Positions 6,634 through 12,247 of a stretch of DNA of 14,496 nt are shown one piece after another. Origin of the DNA: Candidatus Woesebacteria bacterium (GTDB lineage: Bacteria; Patescibacteriota; Microgenomatia; UBA8517); assembly GCA_030699485.1 (NCBI GenBank), contig JAUYMM010000041.1, positions 1 through 14,496 on the forward strand, read 5' to 3'. Position 1 is the stretch's first letter. The number at the start of each line of letters is the position of its first letter. The notes beneath the pieces were generated by a model. It made no database searches. It was given only the letters and a program-made list of their open reading frames with translations, and had not been told where the DNA came from. A program made the position numbers and the translations under genes.

Positions 6634-6653
6634 TGATATAATAACAATAAAAT
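6634..6653 (+). promoter_or_regulatory. hisS promoter region
   Basis: Two candidate -10 elements are present: an extended TGaTATAAT (6634-6642, perfect consensus) and TAAAAT (6648-6653), whose end is 6 bases before the hisS ATG. Neither has a clear -35 box. The first gives a leader of about 11 nt, the second a leaderless mRNA. Confidence 0.5.
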
Positions 6654-6659
6654 AGATAT

Positions 6660-7886
6660 ATGTCAAATAATAAAATACAAACATTAAAAGGGTTTAGAGA
6701 TTTTTTGCCAGAAGAGGCAAAAAAACGTGCGTGGTTAAAATCTAAAATGATTTCGGTTTTTGAAAAATGGGGTTATGAACCTTTAGAAACTCCGACCTTA
6801 GAACCACTTGAACTTTTTGAGGGAGAAATTGGAGAAGATGAAAAGTTATTTTTTAAATTTGAAGATCAGGGTGGAAGAAAAGTTGCACTACGCTACGATC
6901 AAACAGTACCTACGTGTAGAGTTTTAGGACAATATTACAATGATTTAGTTTTTCCATTTCGACGGTATCAAATACAAAGTGCATTTAGATCTGAAAAACC
7001 ACAAAAAGGTAGATATAGAGAGTTTGTACAAGCCGATATTGATATTTTTGGAATTGATTCTCCACTAGCTGACGCGGAATGCATCGCAATCAGTATTGAT
7101 TTGTATAAATCTCTAGGATTTAAAAATGTTGTAGCACTAATTAACAATAGAGATTTACTAAAAAGCATTCCCTACCCTGTAATCGCGGCAATAGATAAAC
7201 TTAAAAAACTTGGAGAAAATGGAGTTCTTTCTGAAATTGAAAGTAAAGGATATACAAAAAATCAAGCTAATGAATATCTTCAAACTGTCCAAAACTTGAA
7301 ACCTGATAGTGCTTTAAAAACAATTTTTGATTATTTAGAAAAATCAGGGTTTCCAAATGAAAACTATAAATACGAACCAACATTAGCAAGGTCATTTTCA
7401 TATTCAGAAGGTCCAATTTGGGAAATATTAATTCCTGAGTATGCTGTTAAGTCGCTCGGTGGATCGGTTGGCGGTGGAGAAAGATACGATGGCATGCTTG
7501 AAAGAATTACTGGCAAAAAAATTGCAGGAACAGGAATTGCTTTTGGATTTGATAGAACATTGGAAGCAATGGAAGTTTGTAATTTATTTCCAAAATTTGA
7601 ATCGACTTCTAAAGTTCTTGTTACTATTTTTTCATCAGAGCTTCTAAACCAATCCATAAAGATAGCTTCGACGCTTCGAAAAAACAATATAAATACCGAG
7701 CTTTATCCAGATAAAAATACAAAGCTTGAAAAACAACTTAAGTATGCAGACAGAAAACAAATTCCATATGTAGTTATCATTGGTCAAGATGAAATAGATA
7801 AAAACTATCTAACTTTAAAAAACTTACAGACAAAAGAACAAAGACAAGTTACAATAGATAAAGTATGCAAATTACTCCAAGAATAA
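6660..7886 (+). CDS. hisS: Histidyl-tRNA synthetase
   Basis: Class II aminoacyl-tRNA synthetase that charges tRNA-His with histidine in the cytoplasm. The 408 residues match the usual length. It opens with QTLKGFRDFLPEEA, the typical HisRS start. Motif 2 is FRSEKPQKGRYREFVQADIDIFG (about 109-131), the glycine-rich stretch GGSVGGGERYDGML is at about 267-280, and motif 3 is GTGIAFGFDR (about 290-299). An anticodon-binding domain follows (about 315-408, KVLVTIFSSELL ... ELYPDKNTKLEKQLKYADRKQIPYVVIIG). The histidine A motif, usually RGLDYYTG, is divergent: LARSFSYSEGPIWE (242-254). A tRNA-His gene lies 2.4 kb upstream. The last 22 bases overlap the transporter ORF. Confidence 0.96.
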   Translation: MSNNKIQTLKGFRDFLPEEAKKRAWLKSKMISVFEKWGYEPLETPTLEPLELFEGEIGEDEKLFFKFEDQGGRKVALRYDQTVPTCRVLGQYYNDLVFPFRRYQIQSAFRSEKPQKGRYREFVQADIDIFGIDSPLADAECIAISIDLYKSLGFKNVVALINNRDLLKSIPYPVIAAIDKLKKLGENGVLSEIESKGYTKNQANEYLQTVQNLKPDSALKTIFDYLEKSGFPNENYKYEPTLARSFSYSEGPIWEILIPEYAVKSLGGSVGGGERYDGMLERITGKKIAGTGIAFGFDRTLEAMEVCNLFPKFESTSKVLVTIFSSELLNQSIKIASTLRKNNINTELYPDKNTKLEKQLKYADRKQIPYVVIIGQDEIDKNYLTLKNLQTKEQRQVTIDKVCKLLQE

Positions 7887-8788
7887 CTTCGTTCTCGCCA
7901 CGCATAAAAGCTTACATAATGCTTTTGGTTGTTGCTATTATTTGGGGTGTTGCTACTCCTGTTATTAAATTTACACTTGGAGGTTTTGAACCACTATTAT
8001 TTTTAACATACAGATTTGGTATTTCGTCAGTTATTGCAATATTTATATTTATATTTGCCAAACAACATTTACCAAAAAAAAGAAAGAACTTAATAAATCT
8101 TATTCTTTTTGGTTTCTTAACTTCAACTGTTTCATTGGGGTTTTTATTTTTAGGTATTAATAATACAACAGTTTTAGACGTTAGTTTAATAACACTTGCA
8201 AGTCCTTTGTTAATTACAATTGCAGGTGCAATTTACTTAAAAGAGCATATAACCAAAAGAGAGAAAATTGGTATGTCAATTGCTTTTTTAGGGACAATTG
8301 TTACCATTATCGAACCAATAATTCAAAATCATGGTGGTGCTGTTGGGCTTTCAGGAAACGTTTTAATTTTAGGATATTTAATTGCAACAGCATGGGGTGC
8401 GGTAATTGTAAAAAAACTGCTTCGCAATAACGTTTCTCCTTTAGTTATTACTAATACGACTTTCATAATAGGATTTATAACGCTTTTGCCATTTGCCCTT
8501 ATCACTGTTCACGGATCACCGTTCACTGTGCACTACTCTTATCATTTGGGAGTACTCTATATGGCAATTATCTCTGGAACCATAGCTTATTATCTTAGTA
8601 ACCGTGCTCAAAAAACAATTGAAATAAGTGAAGCAGGTCTGTTTTCATACTTGTTTCCAATATTTTCTACTCCCATAGCAATTCTTTGGCTTGGTGAAAA
8701 GATAACACCAATGTTTATAATTGGTGCAGTAATTATTATAATTGGAGTAGCCATTGCTGAGATCAAGAAAAAGCGATATAATAGGTAA
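7865..8788 (+). CDS. EamA/DMT-superfamily transporter (10 transmembrane helices)
   Basis: A 307-residue, strongly hydrophobic protein of the drug/metabolite transporter superfamily, acting in the cytoplasmic membrane. It shows the tandem EamA architecture: helix 1 has AYIMLLVVAIIWGVATPVIK, the first half ends near IAFLGTIVTIIEP (about 139-151), and the second half starts NVLILGYLIATAWGAVIVKK (about 165-184) and ends EAGLFSYLFPIFSTPIAILWLGEKI and IIGAVIIIIGVAIA. The substrate cannot be told from sequence; relatives export amino acids and other metabolites. The start at 7865 overlaps hisS by 22 bases; a later ATG at 7919 would cut into helix 1, so 7865 is preferred. The loop VHGSPFTVHYSY (about 215-226) is encoded by a 7-nt tandem repeat. 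Confidence 0.92.
   Translation: MQITPRITSFSPRIKAYIMLLVVAIIWGVATPVIKFTLGGFEPLLFLTYRFGISSVIAIFIFIFAKQHLPKKRKNLINLILFGFLTSTVSLGFLFLGINNTTVLDVSLITLASPLLITIAGAIYLKEHITKREKIGMSIAFLGTIVTIIEPIIQNHGGAVGLSGNVLILGYLIATAWGAVIVKKLLRNNVSPLVITNTTFIIGFITLLPFALITVHGSPFTVHYSYHLGVLYMAIISGTIAYYLSNRAQKTIEISEAGLFSYLFPIFSTPIAILWLGEKITPMFIIGAVIIIIGVAIAEIKKKRYNR
8502..8536 (+). repeat. 7-nt tandem repeat (five units) inside the transporter gene
   Basis: Five consecutive heptamers share a CAC core: TCACTGT, TCACGGA, TCACCGT, TCACTGT, GCACTAC. They encode TVHGSPFTVHYS in a loop between two membrane helices. Because 7 is not a multiple of 3, three units make one 7-residue protein repeat. Confidence 0.75.
8754..8782 (+). 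promoter_or_regulatory. rpmE promoter, probably leaderless
   Basis: A perfect TATAAT (8777-8782) lies at the end of the transporter gene, 9 bases before the rpmE ATG. A weak TTGCTG (8754-8759) sits 17 bp upstream. The predicted leader is about 0-3 nt. Confidence 0.5.
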
Positions 8789-8791
8789 TAT

Positions 8792-9103
8792 ATGAAGGTA
8801 GATATCCATCCTAAATGGTTTAAGACAGCAAAAATAAGTTGTGCATGTGGAAATTCATTCACGTCTGGTGCAACTATGCCCGAAGTAAACGTTGAAGTCT
8901 GCTCCCTTTGTCACCCATTTTACACAGGACAAATGAAATATCTAGACGCTGCAGGAAGAGTCGAAAGCTTTAAGCAAAAATTATCACATGCTTCAAAGAA
9001 AGTTATTTCAAAATCTGAAAAAAGAAAGATAAAGCAAGAGAAAAGAATTAAAGAAGAAATGAGTAGACCTGATACGCTTGAAGCACTTCGTAAAAATGCC
9101 TAA
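8792..9103 (+). CDS. rpmE: 50S ribosomal protein L31 (bL31), zinc-binding form with basic extension
   Basis: bL31 belongs to the large subunit near the central protuberance and bridges the two subunits. It starts MKVDIHPKWF and has the four zinc-binding cysteines Cys17, Cys19, Cys37 and Cys40 (ISCACGN, EVCSLCHPFYTGQ), then YLDAAGRVESFKQK, a standard L31 end. Typical L31 is about 70 residues. This one has about 35 extra C-terminal residues, very Lys/Glu-rich (KSEKRKIKQEKRIKEEM), likely helical. The stop overlaps the prfA start by 8 bases. The rpmE-prfA order is common in bacteria. Confidence 0.96.
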   Translation: MKVDIHPKWFKTAKISCACGNSFTSGATMPEVNVEVCSLCHPFYTGQMKYLDAAGRVESFKQKLSHASKKVISKSEKRKIKQEKRIKEEMSRPDTLEALRKNA

Positions 9104-9794
9104 TCAAACTGCATACATTGAAATTCGCGGTGCTACAGGAGGAGATGAAGCCAAACTCTGGGGACAAGACCTTCTTCGTATGTATTCTAGGTTTGCTACA
9201 AAGAAAAACTGGAAACAAGTTCAAATTGATGATTTAACTTTAAAGATAACTGGGCAAGCTGTTTTCGACAAACTAAAAAATGAATCAGGAGTACACAGAG
9301 TTCAAAGAGTTCCAACAACAGAAAAAAGAGGCCGAATCCACACATCAACTGCAACAGTAGTAGTACTCCCAGAAGTTGCCGAAACCGACGTTTCTGTTAA
9401 CCCACAAGACCTTGAGTGGCAGTTTACAACTGCTGGTGGACATGGTGGACAAAATGTAAACAAAGTGTCTACAGCTGTCAGGCTACGACATGTTCCTTCG
9501 GGAATAGTCGTACAGTCTAGAGAGGAAAGATTTCAAGAACAAAATAGGATTATAGCCCTTGCCCTACTTCGTACAAAACTATTTGAAAAACAGGAAGAAG
9601 AGAAATTAAAAACAGTTGCAGGATATCGATCTGTAATTGGGAAAGGTATGAGATCTGAAAAAATACGCACCTATAATTATCCACAAGACAGAATAACTGA
9701 TCACAGACTTAAAAAATCTTGGGGAAATTTGGAAAGTATTGTAGATGGAAATTTAGAAAAGGTAATAGAGTTGACAAAAAATTTGACATTATAA
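9096..9794 (+). CDS. prfA: Peptide chain release factor 1, short form lacking domain 1
   Basis: RF1 reads UAA and UAG in the ribosomal A site and triggers peptide release. Only 232 residues are present against about 360 for the family. The protein starts where domain 2 normally begins (AYIEIRGATGGDEAKLWGQDLLRMYSR). The codon-recognition tripeptide is PTT (73-75, in HRVQRVPTTEKRGRIHTS), the RF1-type PxT rather than RF2's SPF. The catalytic GGQ is at 117-119 (TTAGGHGGQNVNK). Domain 2 is also trimmed by about 14 residues after KKNWK. The ATG at 9096 is chosen because it overlaps the rpmE stop by 8 bases, which fits coupled translation; an in-frame ATG at 9078 adds six residues without homology. 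The rpmE neighbour supports RF1 over an RF-like rescue factor. Confidence 0.88.
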   Translation: MPNQTAYIEIRGATGGDEAKLWGQDLLRMYSRFATKKNWKQVQIDDLTLKITGQAVFDKLKNESGVHRVQRVPTTEKRGRIHTSTATVVVLPEVAETDVSVNPQDLEWQFTTAGGHGGQNVNKVSTAVRLRHVPSGIVVQSREERFQEQNRIIALALLRTKLFEKQEEEKLKTVAGYRSVIGKGMRSEKIRTYNYPQDRITDHRLKKSWGNLESIVDGNLEKVIELTKNLTL

Positions 9795-9812
9795 TCTGGA
9801 ATTTGTTAAAAT
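9783..9812 (+). promoter_or_regulatory. Promoter of the 58-codon ORF, probably leaderless
   Basis: TTGACA (9783-9788, perfect), an 18-bp spacer and TAAAAT (9807-9812, 5 of 6), ending 6 bases before the ATG at 9819. It overlaps the prfA stop codon. A perfect TATAAT at 9790-9795 also lies here but is only 13 bp from an upstream TTGACA (9771-9776). Confidence 0.6.
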
Positions 9813-9818
9813 AAGAGC

Positions 9819-9995
9819 ATGACAATTATTAAACAACCACAAGAATTACAAAATGAGGTTGATGCTCTTGAAAAAGCGCAAGAATTAGTTACTGAAACAG
9901 GTATACCACAAACTGTTGAAGTTGATGGAGAAAATGTACAAGTAACAGATGAAAACAGGGCTGGTAGAGAAATCAAACCTGTTCCAATAGTTTAA
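9819..9995 (+). CDS. Small acidic protein of unknown function
   Basis: A 58-codon ORF starting MTIIKQPQELQNEV, rich in Glu, Gln and Val, with no Cys, Trp or Tyr and no membrane segment. The first 27 residues look helical and amphipathic; the rest looks beta/extended (QTVEVDGENVQVTDENRAG). The best-formed promoter in the window reads straight into it, which is the main reason to believe it is a gene. Its 3' end overlaps the convergent peptidase gene by 23 bases. No family is recognised. Confidence 0.6.
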   Translation: MTIIKQPQELQNEVDALEKAQELVTETGIPQTVEVDGENVQVTDENRAGREIKPVPIV

Positions 9996-11217
9996 TAGCT
10001 TCTTGGAGTTGTTCGTCTTCAGTAGTATCATCTTTATCCAATATAATTACATCAGGTTCAATTCCCTTTTCATTTACCCATGTTCCTTTTGGCGTTAACC
10101 ATTTTGCAACTGTGATATGCAATGATGATCCCTTTTCAAGTTGTAATGGTTCTTGAATTGTTCCTTTTCCAAATGTCTTTTCCCCTATCAATTTATATCC
10201 TTTAATTTCAGATAAAGCACCTGCCAATATTTCAGAAGCTGATGCGCTTCCTCCATTAACTAAAACTACAACTTTCATATTTCCAAATTTCCCAGTTCTA
10301 TTTGTTGCAAAATTATTTTTTGTTTTTCCTCTGTCTTCAATTACTATAATTGAATCTTTTTTTACAAACTCACCTGCAATATCAACAGCGCCCTGTAAAT
10401 ATCCACCGGGATTATTCCTTAGATCTAAAATTATTTTGGTAATTGGTAATTGGTAATTGGTAATTTCGCCAACAGCCTTAGCCCATTCAGAATCTGTATC
10501 TGCACCAAATTTGAGTAATTTAATATGAGCTATGGAGCCTGCCTCGCCAGCGGATGGGTCAATAAAAGTAGTAATAACAGATGGCACATCCAAATTTTCT
10601 CTTGTAATTTCTACTTTTATTGGATCATCTTTTCCATCACGAATAAGTAAAAGTGTAACTTTAGTTCCAGCTTTTCCTCTAATTAGTTTTACAGCGTCTG
10701 AAAGTGTGATTCCAAAAGTTCCAATATCAACTCCCTTAATAGAATCGGCAATCCCAACTATAAAATCCCCAGCTTTAACCCCTTCTTTTTCTGCGGGAGA
10801 TCCAGGAAGTGGCGCAATTACGGCTAAATTTTTACCTTTAAAACCAATTTGAATTCCAACTCCTTCAAATGAACCAGAAAGATCTTCTTCAACAACTTTG
10901 TTTTCTTCAGGAGGAAGGAATGCAGTGTAAGGATCACCAAGAGCACTAACCATGCCAGAAATTGCCCCATATACCATTTTTTGAGGGCTTATCTTTGATT
11001 TGTCATAATATGAATTATCAAGGGTATCCCAAATTCTCCAAAATAAAGCAAAGTCAACGTCTCTTTTGTCATCTGGAATTTCTCTTGATATTTTTACTTT
11101 TGGAAACGATGCAGTTTCTAATTTAAAGCCATTAGTTCCTAAAGTATAGCCAGAAACAAAAATCACTCCTATAACAATGGATATTAATATAACTTTCCTA
11201 ACGGTAGGATAATTCAT
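9973..11217 (-). CDS. C-terminal processing peptidase, S41 family, with PDZ domain
   Basis: A membrane-anchored serine protease that trims C-termini of extracytoplasmic proteins (CtpA/Prc-like), 414 residues. Residues about 7-27 form a single N-terminal helix (KVILISIVIGVIFVSGYTLG). A PDZ domain lies at about 115-205 (GVGIQIGFKGKNLAVIAPLPGSPAEKEGVKAGD). The protease core has ILDLRNNPGGYL (263-274), the nucleophile Ser326 in NGGSASASEILAGAL and Lys351 in EKTFGKGT, 25 residues apart as in the E. coli and algal enzymes. The frame stays open to 11388, but ATG 11217 is chosen: it follows the rpsR stop after one base and gives a normal membrane anchor. The stop is TGA. Two DNA-repeat-derived segments sit inside: PSAGEAGS (221-228) and NYQLPIT (254-260). 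Confidence 0.94.
   Translation of the reverse strand: MNYPTVRKVILISIVIGVIFVSGYTLGTNGFKLETASFPKVKISREIPDDKRDVDFALFWRIWDTLDNSYYDKSKISPQKMVYGAISGMVSALGDPYTAFLPPEENKVVEEDLSGSFEGVGIQIGFKGKNLAVIAPLPGSPAEKEGVKAGDFIVGIADSIKGVDIGTFGITLSDAVKLIRGKAGTKVTLLLIRDGKDDPIKVEITRENLDVPSVITTFIDPSAGEAGSIAHIKLLKFGADTDSEWAKAVGEITNYQLPITKIILDLRNNPGGYLQGAVDIAGEFVKKDSIIVIEDRGKTKNNFATNRTGKFGNMKVVVLVNGGSASASEILAGALSEIKGYKLIGEKTFGKGTIQEPLQLEKGSSLHITVAKWLTPKGTWVNEKGIEPDVIILDKDDTTEDEQLQEAIKLLEQV
10434..10461 (-). repeat. 7-nt tandem repeat inside the S41 peptidase gene
   Basis: Three perfect copies of AATTGGT (10441-10461, plus strand), preceded by a degenerate TTTTGGT. They encode NYQLPIT in a linker just before the ILDLRNNPGG core motif. 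Confidence 0.85.
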
Positions 11218-11218
11218 A

Positions 11219-11455
11219 CTAGAAGGGCAATAACGCCAAAAATCTTGCTCTTTGTATTTCACTTGCCATTTTTCTTTGATGTTTAGCACAAATTCCACTT
11301 CTATCTCTTGAGAGAATTCTTCCCCTATCTGACAAAAATTTTGATAGTATCTCATAATTTTTGTATGAAGGTGAAGTTTTTGTTTCACAGAAAAGACATT
11401 TTGTAGAAATTGGTCTTTCTTTTCTTATTTGTTTTTTGAATTTCTTTTTTTTCAT
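11219..11455 (-). CDS. rpsR: 30S ribosomal protein S18 (bS18), zinc-ribbon type
   Basis: Small-subunit protein of the platform, which pairs with S6. At 78 residues it has the usual length. The basic N-terminus (MKKKKFKKQIRKERP) is followed by Cys20 and Cys23 (KCLFC), and Cys56 with His59 (GICAKH), which together form a C-x2-C...C-x2-H zinc site. The conserved end is HQRKMASEIQRARFLALLPF. It lies 3 bases after ssb and 1 base before the peptidase gene. No Shine-Dalgarno sequence is present. Confidence 0.97.
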   Translation of the reverse strand: MKKKKFKKQIRKERPISTKCLFCETKTSPSYKNYEILSKFLSDRGRILSRDRSGICAKHQRKMASEIQRARFLALLPF

Positions 11456-11458
11456 ATT

Positions 11459-11917
11459 CTAAAATGGAATATCATCACTGGTTTTTTCTTCATTTTTACT
11501 TTTCTTTACCTCGACTGCGTCAGCGGGCGGGTTCTCTGGTACATTAAATTCCTGACTTTCAGATTCCATTGATTCCCCCACTGGTTTAGAATCAAGAAGA
11601 ATCATGTCTGAAAGTACCACTTCTGTCATATATTTTGTCTGTCCATCTTTATCCTGCCAGCTTCTTGTAGACAGTCTTCCTTCTACGTATACTTTTCTAC
11701 CTTTTTTAAGTAATTGTCCACAGATTTCAGCTAGTTTATTCCATGCAACTAGTCTATGAAAATCTGCTTCATCTTTTTTCTCTCCTGTATCAGTTGTCCA
11801 TTGCCTATTGGTAGCAACACTAAAATTACAAACCGCAGCTCCCGTGGGAGTATATTTTAATTCTGGATCAGCCGTCGTATTGCCAATTAATTGTACTTTG
11901 TTTAGTGATTTTGCCAT
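11459..11917 (-). CDS. ssb: Single-stranded DNA-binding protein
   Basis: Binds single-stranded DNA during replication and repair. It is 152 residues long. The OB-fold domain (1-110) starts SLNKVQLIGNTTADPELKYTPTGAAV and includes VATNRQW, DFHRLVAWNKLAEICGQLLKKG and VYVEGRLSTRSWQDKDG. A short disordered linker ends in the acidic tip DDIPF (148-152), the standard docking peptide for replication and repair partners. The linker contains PPADAVE (130-136), encoded by a GC-rich patch (11511-11534) that stands out in an AT-rich gene. It lies between rpsF and rpsR, a widely conserved order in bacteria. Confidence 0.97.
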   Translation of the reverse strand: MAKSLNKVQLIGNTTADPELKYTPTGAAVCNFSVATNRQWTTDTGEKKDEADFHRLVAWNKLAEICGQLLKKGRKVYVEGRLSTRSWQDKDGQTKYMTEVVLSDMILLDSKPVGESMESESQEFNVPENPPADAVEVKKSKNEEKTSDDIPF

Positions 11918-11919
11918 TT

Positions 11920-12210
11920 TTATTTATTTTCTTCCCTAATAAGTAAATATCTTAATATATTATCAATTGCTTTTAGTTTAATGTCTAGTTGTTTAATAGA
12001 TTTGGCTGGTAGTTCTAAAGGAATATGTAAGTAAGCTCCCTGACTATTTTTTTTGATTTGATGAAATAATTCTTTAACTCCCCAATCTTCAACTTTGTCC
12101 ATTTTACCTTCCAAGATTTTTACAAATTTTTCAATATTTTCCAAAACTGTCTTTTTCTTGGCACTTGTAATCTTGCCTTCAAGGATTATTGTAAGCTCAT
12201 AATTGTTCAT
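11920..12210 (-). CDS. rpsF: 30S ribosomal protein S6 (bS6)
   Basis: Small-subunit protein that partners S18 on the platform. The 96 residues are normal for the family. The start MNNYELTIILEGK, the centre VEDWGVKELFHQIKKNSQGAYLHI and LDIKLKAIDNILRYLLIR are the usual S6 segments. It is first in rpsF-ssb-rpsR, with 2 bases to ssb. Its own promoter lies inside the 3' end of ychF. Confidence 0.96.
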   Translation of the reverse strand: MNNYELTIILEGKITSAKKKTVLENIEKFVKILEGKMDKVEDWGVKELFHQIKKNSQGAYLHIPLELPAKSIKQLDIKLKAIDNILRYLLIREENK

Positions 12211-12218
12211 ATTTGGCT

Positions 12219-12247
12219 AGTATACTAAGAACCAATCTTAAATTCAA
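12219..12247 (-). promoter_or_regulatory. Promoter of rpsF-ssb-rpsR, probably leaderless
   Basis: On the minus strand TTGAAT (12247-12242), a 17-bp spacer and TATACT (12224-12219, 5 of 6). The -10 box ends 8 bases before the rpsF ATG, so the predicted leader is about 0-2 nt. The -35 box lies in the last codons of ychF. Confidence 0.6.

Noticed and set aside
4171..6660. Integrated element using tRNA-His as attachment site
   Set aside because: No repeat of the tRNA 3' end was found before hisS and no integrase is present.
9771..9795. Promoter formed by TTGACA 9771-9776 and TATAAT 9790-9795
   Set aside because: The 13-bp spacer is too short; the overlapping pair with an 18-bp spacer fits better.
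10532..10852. Plus-strand open frame opposite the S41 peptidase
   Set aside because: Antisense shadow of the PDZ coding sequence without promoter or family match.
11218..11388. 57-residue N-terminal extension of the S41 peptidase
   Set aside because: It overlaps rpsR in another frame and precedes a normal membrane anchor; ATG 11217 sits one base after the rpsR stop.
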